This document shows positions 19,949-28,492 of a stretch of DNA of 64,000 nucleotides, in pieces. The number at the start of each line of letters is the position of its first letter. Position 1 is the first letter of the stretch. A program made the translations under genes and the position numbers. Below the pieces are notes generated by a model. That model saw only the letters and a program-made list of their open reading frames with translations, did no database searches and had not been told where the DNA came from. This DNA comes from MWEI01 sp964600235 (GTDB lineage: Bacteria; Desulfobacterota; Desulfomonilia; UBA1062), in contig CAZRIV010000002.1 in the NCBI GenBank assembly GCA_964600235.1, positions 265,636 through 329,635 on the forward strand. Direction: 5' to 3'.

Positions 19949-20962
19949 ATGAAGTCCGCTCTGAAGGTAGCCGTCCTCGATCCCACCGAGCTGGTGGGAA
20001 GCGAGATCATCAAGATCCTCGAGGAGAGGAATTTCCCCCTTGCCGAGCTCATTTTGCTGGGCAACAGGCGCACGGCAGGAGAGAAGGCCGAGTGCCAGGG
20101 CCGGGAGTGGCCGATACGGGTCCTTGACAGCCTGTCGTTCAAGGGGGTCGATCTGGCGTTCTTTTCATGCGAGACGGCAACGACCATGGAGCATGCCGCC
20201 AGGGCCAAGGCATCGGGATCCACGATCATTGACTTCAGTTCCCGGTTTTCGCTTGCAGACTCCGTGCCCGTTGTCGTACCCGAGGTGAATCCCGGCGCGC
20301 TGAAGCAGCACCAGGGCATCATTGCATGCCCCAGGGCCGCGACGGTCCAGCTGGCACTGACGCTCTGGCCCATCCACCAGGCGGCCAGGATAAGGCGCGT
20401 CACTGTCTCCACGTACCAGGCAGTCTCAGACAGCGGGGGCCGGGCGCTCGACGAGCTGACCGGCCAGGTGAGGGACCTTTTCAGCTTCCGGGAGCCCCGG
20501 GGAGACATGTTCCCCCAGCAGATCGCGTTTTCCGCCCTGCCCCAGGTGAGGCCGTTCATGGAAAACGGCTATACCGAGGAGGAGATGACCATCTGCCGGG
20601 AGACGCAGAGAATCCTGGGTGAGAGGAACCTGCGCATCTCCGCCACGAGCGTGTACGTCCCTGTCTTCTACTCCCACGCCGAGTCCGTCACCATCGAGAC
20701 GGCCAGGAAAATAACACCCGATGAGGTCAGGGAGATCCTCTCGAAGGCGCCCGGTGTCATGGTTCAGGACGACCCGAAGGCAAACCTCTACCCCACACCC
20801 ATCCATGCGGCCGGGACGGATGAATGCCTGGTGGGCCGCATCAGGCAGGACCTCTCCAGCGACAACGGGATCGTCCTGTGGAGCGTGTGCGACAATATCC
20901 GCAAAGGGGCTGCGCTCAATGCGGTGCAGATCGCCGAGCACCTGATGAATGCAAAGGCCTAA
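19949..20962 (+). CDS. Aspartate-semialdehyde dehydrogenase homologue lacking the catalytic cysteine (Usg-like)
   Basis: 337 residues with the ASADH layout: N-terminal NADP domain (VAVLDPTELVGSEIIKIL), then a dimerisation/catalytic domain. The active-site block, normally N-P-N-C-S/T-T, reads CPRAATVQ here: the aligned Cys position is Ala, and the only nearby Cys is three residues earlier. The usual R-V-P-V is YVPV, while the His of SHAESV is kept. So it is unlikely to be a functional Asd; it resembles Usg-type pseudoenzymes that sit beside leu genes. The DNA reads cleanly through this point (GCATGCCCCAGGGCCGCG), and the frame is intact. Confidence 0.8.
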   Translation: MKSALKVAVLDPTELVGSEIIKILEERNFPLAELILLGNRRTAGEKAECQGREWPIRVLDSLSFKGVDLAFFSCETATTMEHAARAKASGSTIIDFSSRFSLADSVPVVVPEVNPGALKQHQGIIACPRAATVQLALTLWPIHQAARIRRVTVSTYQAVSDSGGRALDELTGQVRDLFSFREPRGDMFPQQIAFSALPQVRPFMENGYTEEEMTICRETQRILGERNLRISATSVYVPVFYSHAESVTIETARKITPDEVREILSKAPGVMVQDDPKANLYPTPIHAAGTDECLVGRIRQDLSSDNGIVLWSVCDNIRKGAALNAVQIAEHLMNAKA

Positions 20963-21000
20963 GCGGGTAGTAATCCCACGACCATGAGGTCACAAAAGCC

Positions 21001-21774
21001 ATGAGGATGACCCTGGGACAATACCTTCCCCGTGACTCCCTTGTGCACCGCATCGACCCTAGGGTTAAGCTCTTCCTCATGGCGCTCGGTATCGGGGTGA
21101 CCTTCAAACTTGAAGGACCGGCACCACTGGCGGCACTCTTTCTCACCTGCATCGCCTTCACCCTGGGTGCAAAGATATCCCTAAGGAGCATTTCAACGGG
21201 GCTGGCGCCCTTCCTGTGGCTCTTCCTGTTCACCGCGGTTCTCCACGTGTTCATGACGCCCGGCGACCCATTGTGGATACCATACGCGACAAAGCAGGGT
21301 CTCGTTGGAGGAGGCCGGGTGGCGTGTCAGCTGATGCTGGCCATCTGGATCTCGACGCTCGCCACCCTGACCACCTCGCCCCTGGACACGGTCTGGGCGC
21401 TGGAATGGTACATGAAGCCCCTGAAGTACATGAACGTCCCCACGGACGAGATCGCACTGGTGGTAATGCTGGCCATACGTTTCATCCCACTTCTTTTCGA
21501 GGAGACCGACCGGATCATCAAGGCCCAGAAGGCCAGAGGTGTGGACCTGGAATCTCCGGGCATCGTGCACAAGGTCCGCTCGCTGGTGCCGGTCATCGTT
21601 CCTTTGCTGCACAGCGTGTTCAGGAAGGCGGACGACCTGGCCGTGGCCCTGACGCTGCGGGGGTATACCCCCGGCATTATCCGAACCCGCATGAAGGAGC
21701 TCGCCATGAACCGGGCCGACTACGTGGTTCTGGCGGGTGTGAGCGCCTGGTTTGTGGGGCTGCTGTTCGTGTAG
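21001..21774 (+). CDS. ecfT: Energy-coupling factor transporter transmembrane protein (EcfT)
   Basis: 257 residues with about five membrane segments and the EcfT coupling-helix motifs KAQKARGVD (near residue 178) and LTLRGY (near 220), where Ala/Arg-Gly touches the ATPases. ECF importers also need an A/A' ATPase pair and a substrate-binding S component; none is encoded nearby, so this may be a shared T component for S units elsewhere. The start is ATG 21001; ATG 21007 is equally possible. It follows the usg-like gene by 38 bases, likely in the same transcript. Confidence 0.9.
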   Translation: MRMTLGQYLPRDSLVHRIDPRVKLFLMALGIGVTFKLEGPAPLAALFLTCIAFTLGAKISLRSISTGLAPFLWLFLFTAVLHVFMTPGDPLWIPYATKQGLVGGGRVACQLMLAIWISTLATLTTSPLDTVWALEWYMKPLKYMNVPTDEIALVVMLAIRFIPLLFEETDRIIKAQKARGVDLESPGIVHKVRSLVPVIVPLLHSVFRKADDLAVALTLRGYTPGIIRTRMKELAMNRADYVVLAGVSAWFVGLLFV

Positions 21775-22002
21775 AAAGATATTTGGCGTGACTGCCTTAA
21801 TCTGTTTGCCGAATGGGAAAAATAATAGCTATCAAAGGTAAATAAATACTACTAAAGAATATCCGCCATATAAGAATCAAATATAACATAATGAAATAAA
21901 TAAGAAATAACATGGCATTGACATTGCTCTTATAATCTAGGACAATTCCTTGGTGTTTTTCACCTGCACAGGAACTGCGAAAAAATCTGATGGGGGATTC
22001 AT

Positions 22003-22512
22003 ATGAACTTTATGAGGGCTGAGAGCATTATCAAGTTGATCATTGCTTTATCTTTTCTAGCGTTATTTGCCGGTTGCGGAGGCAGCGGAGGTTCGGACGG
22101 CAGCAAATCCACGAATGATCAGGCAAGCGAGGACAATGATTCCGATACATCCGGCGGGAACAGCAGCCAGGCAATAGGCAACTGGATCCTGATCAATTTC
22201 CTGCCCGATGACACTGATGGAGAATGGGATGAGGATGATACATCAGGGATTGGATTCACGCTGGTTGTCACGGAGACGACATGGGAAGAACAGGATATGA
22301 ACAGCAGTTGCAAAGAAATTAACTCATATTCTCTTGGCAGTGATTTGAAATTCAAGAAGAAGTTCCTCTCTGTCAGCGGTTCCTGCCCTTTTACGAAGCT
22401 GCCTGATGAGACAGGCTATCTGGAGTTCCAAGACGATGGCAATATAATGATCGAGCATTTCGATCTGCTGCCCGGCGATGAGATCCTTGCCTTCAAATGG
22501 ATGAGGCAGTAG
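22003..22512 (+). CDS. Small putative lipoprotein
   Basis: 169 residues. The N-terminal hydrophobic segment ends in a lipobox LFAGC near residue 25, followed by a Gly/Ser/Asp-rich linker, so it should be a lipid-anchored envelope protein. The mature part (about residues 55-169) is acidic, with GNWILINFLPDD, two Cys in NSSCKEI and SGSCPF that may form a disulphide, and an MRQ end. This looks like a small beta-rich, lipocalin/META-like fold, but no family is certain. It is a monocistronic gene with AT-rich flanks and a terminator-like hairpin after it. Confidence 0.75.
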   Translation: MNFMRAESIIKLIIALSFLALFAGCGGSGGSDGSKSTNDQASEDNDSDTSGGNSSQAIGNWILINFLPDDTDGEWDEDDTSGIGFTLVVTETTWEEQDMNSSCKEINSYSLGSDLKFKKKFLSVSGSCPFTKLPDETGYLEFQDDGNIMIEHFDLLPGDEILAFKWMRQ

Positions 22513-22532
22513 GGTTCTCTATAATAAATGCA

Positions 22533-22564
22533 CCCCGGGGCCCTGTTTCATGCGGTCCCGGGGT
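22533..22564 (+). terminator. Hairpin downstream of the lipoprotein gene
   Basis: CCCCGGGGCC at 22533-22542 pairs with GGTCCCGGGG at 22555-22564 (ten pairs, one G-T). No T run follows, so termination efficiency is uncertain. Confidence 0.55.
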
Positions 22565-22882
22565 TAAAAGTACATGTTCGATGTTGAGGTTCCTTCTTGC
22601 CTGGATTGAAATACACCGGTCTTGCCCCTGTAATGTCAATTTTATTAGGATTTGATTATATTGAACAATTATGGATATCCGCTTTCGAGAGGGCGACACG
22701 CAGGATGAATTCATTCGATAGACGCCCCTGCTCATTTAACACTCACCCGGTTACATCAACTTTGCAAATCACTTGCCGGATTCATTTGTCATCCCAGGTA
22801 AAGTTTTGTATAACAATACTAAGCCCACTGCTCACTGGCGATAGGCTTCAATGAATATAATGAAATAAAAATGGAGGCAGTG
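22565..22882. other. Intergenic region
   Basis: About 320 AT-rich bases between the hairpin and the receiver protein. I see no gene, RNA or convincing promoter. Confidence 0.4.
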
Positions 22883-23332
22883 ATGTCCGACGGACTTGAT
22901 CTGATCATCGTGGATGACGAGCAGCACGTATGCGAGGTGCTTTCGGAGACCATAAGCAAGTTTTACACCTGGGGGGAGATCCTCACGTTCAACGATTATG
23001 AGAGCGCCACTACCTACTGCCTGGCCCGGGACAGGGGGCTCATGGTCTTTGTCCTGGATGTCTTTGTGGGGGACAGCAACGGGTTTGCCTTCCTGGACGC
23101 CATTGCCGAGAAATATCCCAACGCACAACCGGACACGGTCATGATCTCGGGCATGGCCAGTGACGATGTGGTGGACATGTGTCTGGCCACCGGGGTGAAC
23201 CATCTGCTGGAAAAGCCGGTGAGGAATTATGCCCTGCAGCTTGCAGTCAGGGCCATAGTGATGAAGTATCTGAAGTTCGCCAAGAAACTGCTCTCCGATA
23301 CGGAATTTGCGGAGCTCATAGACCGCATCTGA
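22883..23332 (+). CDS. Stand-alone response-regulator receiver protein
   Basis: About 149 residues from ATG 22883, which has GGAGG five bases upstream; ATG 22871 would overlap that site. It is a CheY-like receiver with the acidic pair in IIVDDEQ, phospho-acceptor Asp in FVLDVFV and Lys in LEKPV, plus a short helical C-terminal tail (about 120-149). No DNA-binding or enzymatic output domain is present, so it probably signals by protein contact. No kinase gene is adjacent. The next gene, a Sel1 protein, starts 32 bases later. Confidence 0.9.
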   Translation: MSDGLDLIIVDDEQHVCEVLSETISKFYTWGEILTFNDYESATTYCLARDRGLMVFVLDVFVGDSNGFAFLDAIAEKYPNAQPDTVMISGMASDDVVDMCLATGVNHLLEKPVRNYALQLAVRAIVMKYLKFAKKLLSDTEFAELIDRI

Positions 23333-23364
23333 AACGAAAGGGACTACTAAGGTAGCCTACGGGA

Positions 23365-24198
23365 ATGGACATGTCGACAAACCTCATCATCGCTGTCGTG
23401 CTTTTTGGTGTGCTTCTGCTTGTGTTGTGGTTTTTCTCTCACCTGGCAAGAAGGGGCGAGTCCGACAGTGTCGAAGGCCTGCGTGAAGTGGCTGATCGGG
23501 GAGATGTATATTCCCAGTTCAGGCTGGGCCAGCTGTATTATGAAGGCAAGGGCGTAACCCGCGACGATGCCGAGGCTGCAAAGTGGTTCCAGAAGGCCGC
23601 CGTACAGGAGCATTCAGAGGCTCAATATATCCTCGCTTCCATGTACGAGAAGGGGGCGGGTCTCAAGAAGAACGATGAAGAGGCATTCCGCCTGTACCTG
23701 CAGGCCGCCACCCAGGGCCATGAACGTGCATCGGTCATCCTGGAGGCGGAAAAGTGGACCATCTATAAAAAGAAGCACCTGTCCGGCAACGAGATTATCC
23801 ATACAGAGATCACATACAGGCACCAGGAGACTGAACCCGAAGCCCGGGCGACACCTCAGGAGCATGCCTTTGATGCTGTCCCTTCAGGCAGTGACGGGCG
23901 GCTCCAGAAATACCTTGCAAAGGCCCAGGCCGGAGATATGGATGCCCAGTATAACCTGGGCATCATGTTCTATCACGGCGAAGGAGTCGAGAGGGATCAT
24001 GAGGAGGCCCTCAAATGGTTTCATCTCGCTGCCGAGCAGAACGACCCGGAGGCCCAGTATAACCTCGGCTTCATGTACGGCAGGGGCGAGGGGGCTGCCA
24101 AGAACCACCGGATGTCCATGGAATGGTTTCAGAAGGCCGCTTCCCAGGGCCATAGCGGAGCCCGTGAGATCCTCGAAAAGATGTTCAGGAAGTCCTGA
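23365..24198 (+). CDS. Membrane-anchored Sel1-repeat protein
   Basis: 277 residues with a single N-terminal membrane segment (LIIAVVLFGVLLLVLWFF). Two pairs of Sel1-like repeats are separated by a linker of about 60 residues: repeats near 45-118 (FRLGQLYYEGKGVTRDDAEAA...) and near 185-262 (YNLGIMFYHGEGVERDHEEAL...). Sel1 solenoids are protein-docking surfaces. The preceding receiver protein could be a partner, but only proximity supports that. It has no protease domain, unlike the other Sel1 gene at 7855. Confidence 0.88.
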   Translation: MDMSTNLIIAVVLFGVLLLVLWFFSHLARRGESDSVEGLREVADRGDVYSQFRLGQLYYEGKGVTRDDAEAAKWFQKAAVQEHSEAQYILASMYEKGAGLKKNDEEAFRLYLQAATQGHERASVILEAEKWTIYKKKHLSGNEIIHTEITYRHQETEPEARATPQEHAFDAVPSGSDGRLQKYLAKAQAGDMDAQYNLGIMFYHGEGVERDHEEALKWFHLAAEQNDPEAQYNLGFMYGRGEGAAKNHRMSMEWFQKAASQGHSGAREILEKMFRKS

Positions 24199-24241
24199 TA
24201 CGTACGGCATCTCTCGCAGATTCCCCTTGTAAAGGTGGACC

Positions 24242-24979
24242 GTGTCGCAGAACAAGAAAAAATATTATACCGTGGCGAGAGGCAGGGTGCCGGGTATTTA
24301 TTCACGCTGGTTCGGCCCCGGGGGGGCTGAAGAGCAGATAAGGGGTTTTGCCGGAGCGGTCTACCGCGGGTTTGCCACCATGGAAGAAGCCAGGGATTTC
24401 ATGGCCCGGCCCATCTCATCAGTCAGACGCCAGACCACGGCATACGACCTGGAAAACTCCGATGACAAACCCTCAGATACCGCTCGGCCCATCCATATAT
24501 ATACCGACGGCGGCTGCCTGGACAATCCCGGGCCCGGTGGTTACGGGGCAGTGATCATGGAGGGGGACAGGCGCATCGAGCTTTCAGGCGGGTACCGGCT
24601 CACCACCAACAACCGCATGGAGATCATGGCCTGCATCAAGGCCATAGGGACATTAAAGAAAAACTCCCAGGCCGTTCTTTTCACGGATTCGAAGTACGTG
24701 GCCAATGCCATTGAGAAGGGGTGGGCGCTCAAATGGCGCTCCAAGAACTGGATGCGCGACAAAAACAACAGGGCCGTGAACAGCGACCTGTGGGCGGAAA
24801 TGCTCATGCTGCTTGAACACCATGATGTGGTCTTCAGATGGGTGCGTGGGCATGCAGGCAACCCGGAAAACGAACGGTGCGATGTGCTGGCGAAAAAGGC
24901 TGCCCAGGGAAAGGATCTGGAAGCGGATTCCGGATATGAAAAGGCCATTGCCGAGATGAAGGAATCCAGGTTGTTCTAG
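24242..24979 (+). CDS. rnhA: Ribonuclease HI with N-terminal viroplasmin-like RNA/DNA-hybrid-binding domain
   Basis: 245 residues from GTG 24242, preceded by AAGGTGG. The N-terminal region (about 5-55: KKYYTVARGRVPGIYSRW...GAVYRGFATMEEARDF) is a caulimovirus viroplasmin/HBD domain that binds RNA-DNA hybrid. After a 30-residue linker comes RNase HI with catalytic D in YTDGGC, E in NNRMEIMA, D in FTDSKY and the last Asp in NERCDVLA. It cuts RNA in hybrids during replication. This two-domain layout is more typical of eukaryotic RNase H1 and some bacteria. Confidence 0.95.
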   Translation: MSQNKKKYYTVARGRVPGIYSRWFGPGGAEEQIRGFAGAVYRGFATMEEARDFMARPISSVRRQTTAYDLENSDDKPSDTARPIHIYTDGGCLDNPGPGGYGAVIMEGDRRIELSGGYRLTTNNRMEIMACIKAIGTLKKNSQAVLFTDSKYVANAIEKGWALKWRSKNWMRDKNNRAVNSDLWAEMLMLLEHHDVVFRWVRGHAGNPENERCDVLAKKAAQGKDLEADSGYEKAIAEMKESRLF

Positions 24980-25037
24980 GGCATTTCACAGATGAGCTCA
25001 GACCCGGCTGTTCATCATGAGCAGGTGTCAGAGGGGG

Positions 25038-25385
25038 CTACAAGGTATTGCTCCTTATGAATTCGTTCCATTTTTCATCGTCCGACGTGCTCGTGATGCT
25101 GATGGCGCCTTCACCCTTCTTGAGGTCCACCCAGGCCAGGATGCCATTGACGGTAAGGGCCTCTGCAGGGATCATGACACGCAGCGGCGCACCGATAAAC
25201 TCTTTCTGCTGAACAGAGCTCATGGCCTTGAAGATCTGGGGCGATACCAGGCACATCCCATGGATGCTTATGTCGCGGGCTATTCCTCGGCCGTTGAGCA
25301 GTACGCCCATCTTGAGCAGCACCGTTATCTTGACCTTTTGTCTATGTTCTCTGCGCCGCTCGTGCGAAGCATTCTCCGAGTCCAT
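25038..25385 (-). CDS. PilZ-domain protein
   Basis: 115 residues, essentially one PilZ domain. The c-di-GMP motifs are kept: RREHR (RxxxR) near residue 11 and DISIHG (DxSxxG) near residue 38. ATG 25385 has AAGGAA upstream. It probably acts as a small c-di-GMP-responsive adaptor. A second PilZ gene is transcribed divergently from 25582, with about 200 bases of shared upstream DNA. Confidence 0.88.
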   Translation of the reverse strand: MDSENASHERRREHRQKVKITVLLKMGVLLNGRGIARDISIHGMCLVSPQIFKAMSSVQQKEFIGAPLRVMIPAEALTVNGILAWVDLKKGEGAISITSTSDDEKWNEFIRSNTL

Positions 25386-25581
25386 GGCATGATTCCTTTC
25401 TGTGAGACGCGCTCTCTTTTGCGTTGCAGGACTGTTTTAGTTCCTGACTTGAAAAAGGCTATACACCACATTTCTTTAAAAGAGAAGCGAGGAGAAAGGG
25501 ACGTATGGGGCGTTCAGTCCGGGAAAGGGTCATGCATAAGGCGGTATAAAGTATCCAGGCCCGGATGACGAGAAGGTAACT

Positions 25582-26034
25582 ATGTCTGATATCAGGGGAA
25601 ACGTTAAGGATAAACGTAAGCATGAACGCCAGCAGGTCAGGCATCCCGCACGGCTGAAGATATCTCTTTCAAGCCGAAACTCCGGCAAGATACTTCAGGG
25701 AATACAGAGCGTGATTGCCATGGCGGAAACGAAAAACATCTCCATCGGCGGCATGTCGCTGAAGATCGTCGGTTCTCCCTTCGACGCTAGGCGGAGCCTA
25801 ACCCCTGCAAATGCCGGACATGTGGTCGGCAGGCCCATAGAGGTTGTTCTGGAAGAAGAGAACATCATCATCTGGGGTGATGTGATACGCACCGAGTCCG
25901 ATACCCTCGAGCTTGCCATTGTCATCTACAAGGTGTCCGACGTCAAGGAATGGAAAAAGCTCTGCAGCCGGAGGTCCGACGGCATCAGCATTTTCCCGGA
26001 TACCCTCGCAGTGCGCCGCAAGAGAAGGTCCTGA
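25582..26034 (+). CDS. PilZ-domain protein
   Basis: 150 residues with RKHER (RxxxR) near residue 12 and NISIGG (NxSxxG) near residue 54, so it should bind c-di-GMP. Compared with its divergent neighbour it has an insert of about 12 residues between the motifs and a basic C-terminus (VRRKRRS). Its stop lies 7 bases from the end of the convergent dinB gene. Confidence 0.87.
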   Translation: MSDIRGNVKDKRKHERQQVRHPARLKISLSSRNSGKILQGIQSVIAMAETKNISIGGMSLKIVGSPFDARRSLTPANAGHVVGRPIEVVLEEENIIIWGDVIRTESDTLELAIVIYKVSDVKEWKKLCSRRSDGISIFPDTLAVRRKRRS

Positions 26035-26041
26035 GAGGGGT

Positions 26042-27130
26042 TCATTCAAAGGGCAGCAGCATCTGGGTATATCTGAAGATCTCCTGATGAGAGCGGGGAA
26101 AGTGGGAGACACTCACCCCTAAAAGCCGCACCTTTTTCATGCCCGCGTCCGTGTCGCGCAGCAGGATCAGGGATTGCCCGGCTATGGTATCCGCATCGTC
26201 CATGAATTCCCTGAGGGTAACGCTCCTGGTGACGGACTGGAAATCGAAATATTTCAGCTTCAGGGTCACGGTCCTGCCGGCAAGGCCCTCCTGCCTCATG
26301 ATACGGGATACATTCGATGCGAGCCTGGTTATGATGATGCGCATGTACGCCAGGTCGTCGATATCTTCAGCCAGCGTGACCTCCTTTCCCACGGATTTTC
26401 TCTCGCGCTCGGGCGTCACGGGGCGCGGATCATATCCCCTGGCAATGCCGTAGAAGAAGGTTCCTGTCTTGCCGAACCAGCGGATGAGGTCGTCCAGGGA
26501 GACTTCCATGAGGTCTGCACCGGTTTTTATGCCCAGAGAGAGCATCTTCTGCTCGGTGACCTTGCCGACGCCGGGAAACTTACCTATGGGCAGATGCGCG
26601 ATGAACTCCAGCGCCCTTGCCGGGGGGATGACCGTGAGTCCGTCGGGTTTCCGAAAGTCGGAAGCGGCCTTGGCCAGGAACTTGTTGTAGGAGACCCCTG
26701 CCGAGGCGGTCAAGGAGAGGGAGTCCCGTATTCTCTGACGGATCTCCCGGGCGATCCCTCCGGCCAGGGCAGAGTGTTTCTTGTTGAGCGTCACATCCAG
26801 GAACGCCTCGTCCAGAGACAGGGGCTCGACCAGGTCCGTATACTCACAGAAGATCTCCATGATCTTCTGTGAAGCCGCCTCGTACTCCGTGAAACGCGGG
26901 GGCAGGAATACGGCGTGCGGGCAGAGCCTCCTGGCCCGTGCCGACGACATGGCCGAGTGGATGCCGAACTTCCTGGCCTCATACGAGCACGCGGCAACGA
27001 CGCCGCGTTGATCAGGCACACCCCCGACTACTACAGGCCTGCCTTTCAGCCCGGGGTTGTCGCGTTGCTCCACCGAGGCATAAAAGGCATCCATATCGAC
27101 ATGGATGATCTTGCGGGTATCGTGCATCAT
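26042..27130 (-). CDS. dinB: DNA polymerase IV (Y-family translesion polymerase)
   Basis: 362 residues with Y-family motifs: VDMDAFYASVE (first catalytic Asp), the steric-gate region, SLDEAFLDV (catalytic Asp-Glu), helix-hairpin-helix FPGVGKVTEQKM, and the little finger domain. It ends without a standard beta-clamp QL(S/D)LF peptide; the last residues are QMLLPFE, which could be a divergent version. It copies damaged DNA with low fidelity. No LexA-type box was looked for exhaustively. The start MMHD has only a weak ribosome site. Confidence 0.96.
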   Translation of the reverse strand: MMHDTRKIIHVDMDAFYASVEQRDNPGLKGRPVVVGGVPDQRGVVAACSYEARKFGIHSAMSSARARRLCPHAVFLPPRFTEYEAASQKIMEIFCEYTDLVEPLSLDEAFLDVTLNKKHSALAGGIAREIRQRIRDSLSLTASAGVSYNKFLAKAASDFRKPDGLTVIPPARALEFIAHLPIGKFPGVGKVTEQKMLSLGIKTGADLMEVSLDDLIRWFGKTGTFFYGIARGYDPRPVTPERERKSVGKEVTLAEDIDDLAYMRIIITRLASNVSRIMRQEGLAGRTVTLKLKYFDFQSVTRSVTLREFMDDADTIAGQSLILLRDTDAGMKKVRLLGVSVSHFPRSHQEIFRYTQMLLPFE

Positions 27131-27191
27131 AAGAGGTATATTTTACAGGCAATTAAACATATGATGAATGATGTCGACCCATGTCAGCTCT

Positions 27192-28052
27192 TCATAAGTT
27201 GACGAAAAAGTCCTGAATTATCCCGAGGGACTCCAGGGGCTTCTCCTGGGGGATGAGGTGGCCTGCACCACTGACCAGGCGGTAGGTGCCCCGGGGGAAC
27301 ATGGAGGTCGCCTTTTTCAGGTCTATGTATGCCCGGTTCTCGCTGACTTCCCCTTCCAGGACCAGGGCAGGGCAGGTCACTTTCGGCAGCAGCGGCCACG
27401 GGTCATACTGCATTCCGCCCATGAACAGCGACGCCTCGCGAAGGGGTGAACACGCCAGCCGGAGGCCTCCGGCATCGAGCCTTTTCATGCCGTATTCCAC
27501 ATACAGATCGAGCATCTCCTCATCCCAGTTCCTGAACATGGCCTTTGATCTGAGATAGGCGTGCGCCTCGCCTGTGTCGTTCCAGGTGTCTTTTCTGCGG
27601 ATGGACTTGGAGGCCAGGGGGTGCAGATCCACGGTGATCTGCATCTTGTAGAAATCCTCAGGGAGGAATATGGGCTCGAACAGGACAAGGCCGCATGCGT
27701 CAAGCCCATAGCATGCCTCGGCAATGGTTATGACCGTAGCCCCCATGGAGTGGCCAGCCATGGCAGGCCTTTCGATGTTCAGAGCCCTGCACAGGCTTGC
27801 CAGGTCCTGGGCAATGGTCAGCCAGTTGAGTCCGCCCTTTTCAGGGTCCGACTCCCGGTGGTCGCAGAAGTATGGTGCAATGACCCGCCACCTGGGGGAG
27901 AGCTCCCGGGCTATGGGGTGCCACAGCCAGGGCAGGAACCCCGTGGCATGCAGAAGTATCAGGGTCGGGCCGTCACCCTCATAGAGGAGATACGACAGGT
28001 CAACATCACCGATGTCCTGCGATAAAATCCTGGGTTCACGATCTCTGGACAT
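27192..28052 (-). CDS. Alpha/beta-hydrolase
   Basis: 286 residues with the alpha/beta-hydrolase pattern: oxyanion HATGFLPWLWHP, nucleophile elbow GHSMGA (Ser near residue 103) and catalytic His in SGAGHLIPQEKP near the C-terminus. The acid is probably the Asp/Glu after strand 7 (LVLEGEVSE). No signal peptide, so it is cytoplasmic. It could be an esterase or C-C hydrolase; the substrate is unknown. The ribosome site GGGAGAG precedes ATG 28052. Confidence 0.9.
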   Translation of the reverse strand: MSRDREPRILSQDIGDVDLSYLLYEGDGPTLILLHATGFLPWLWHPIARELSPRWRVIAPYFCDHRESDPEKGGLNWLTIAQDLASLCRALNIERPAMAGHSMGATVITIAEACYGLDACGLVLFEPIFLPEDFYKMQITVDLHPLASKSIRRKDTWNDTGEAHAYLRSKAMFRNWDEEMLDLYVEYGMKRLDAGGLRLACSPLREASLFMGGMQYDPWPLLPKVTCPALVLEGEVSENRAYIDLKKATSMFPRGTYRLVSGAGHLIPQEKPLESLGIIQDFFVNL

Positions 28053-28492
28053 GGAATTCTCTCCCGGAAGGCAGCCTTTTTTTACGCATCAGTATGTATG
28101 AAACCAGGGTAGTGTTCAACACGGATTTTCAGTTTTATCGGGCGAAGGCTGCGTATCCATCCAGATTGTGCGTTTGAAGGTGTTTCAGATTGATCCGTTC
28201 AAGGCAGTGATCTCGCCGCTTTTCGATGAATGCCTATGATGCCGGCTGCTTGAGGCGGCGAGATCACTGCCTTGAACGGACTCATGAAAACAATTTTGCC
28301 TGGCACGAACCATATGCCAGCGCACTCTTGGACTGTATCAGGTACATGTGTACATTTCCAAACGCACAATCTTGGATTCATGTGATCGGGCGTGCAGGGC
28401 CGGCATGTCATATGGCAGAATCTGTGCTTTTTGAGGCCTGAAGGCATGAAAGGGTCTTTAAAAGTGGGTCCGTATAGATTATCTTAGTTACC
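28053..28492. other. Divergent intergenic region containing nested inverted repeats
   Basis: This gap of about 440 bases lies between the hydrolase (minus) and glycerate kinase (plus). Its structure is dominated by the nested inverted repeats at 28159-28377. A short minus-strand open frame crosses the repeats, but its translation has no protein-like character. Confidence 0.5.
28159..28377. repeat. Nested inverted-repeat element, about 219 bp
   Basis: An outer pair, 28159-28176 and 28359-28377, is inverted with one extra base. An inner pair, 28194-28219 and 28255-28280, is a perfect 26-bp inverted repeat with a 35-base loop. Two concentric repeats in a non-coding, divergent intergenic region suggest a small mobile element remnant (MITE-like) or a large DNA/RNA cruciform. 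Confidence 0.75.

Noticed and set aside
28199..28447. An 82-codon minus-strand open frame in the nested-repeat region
   Set aside because: Low-complexity Cys/His-rich translation without conserved features, overlapping the inverted repeats.
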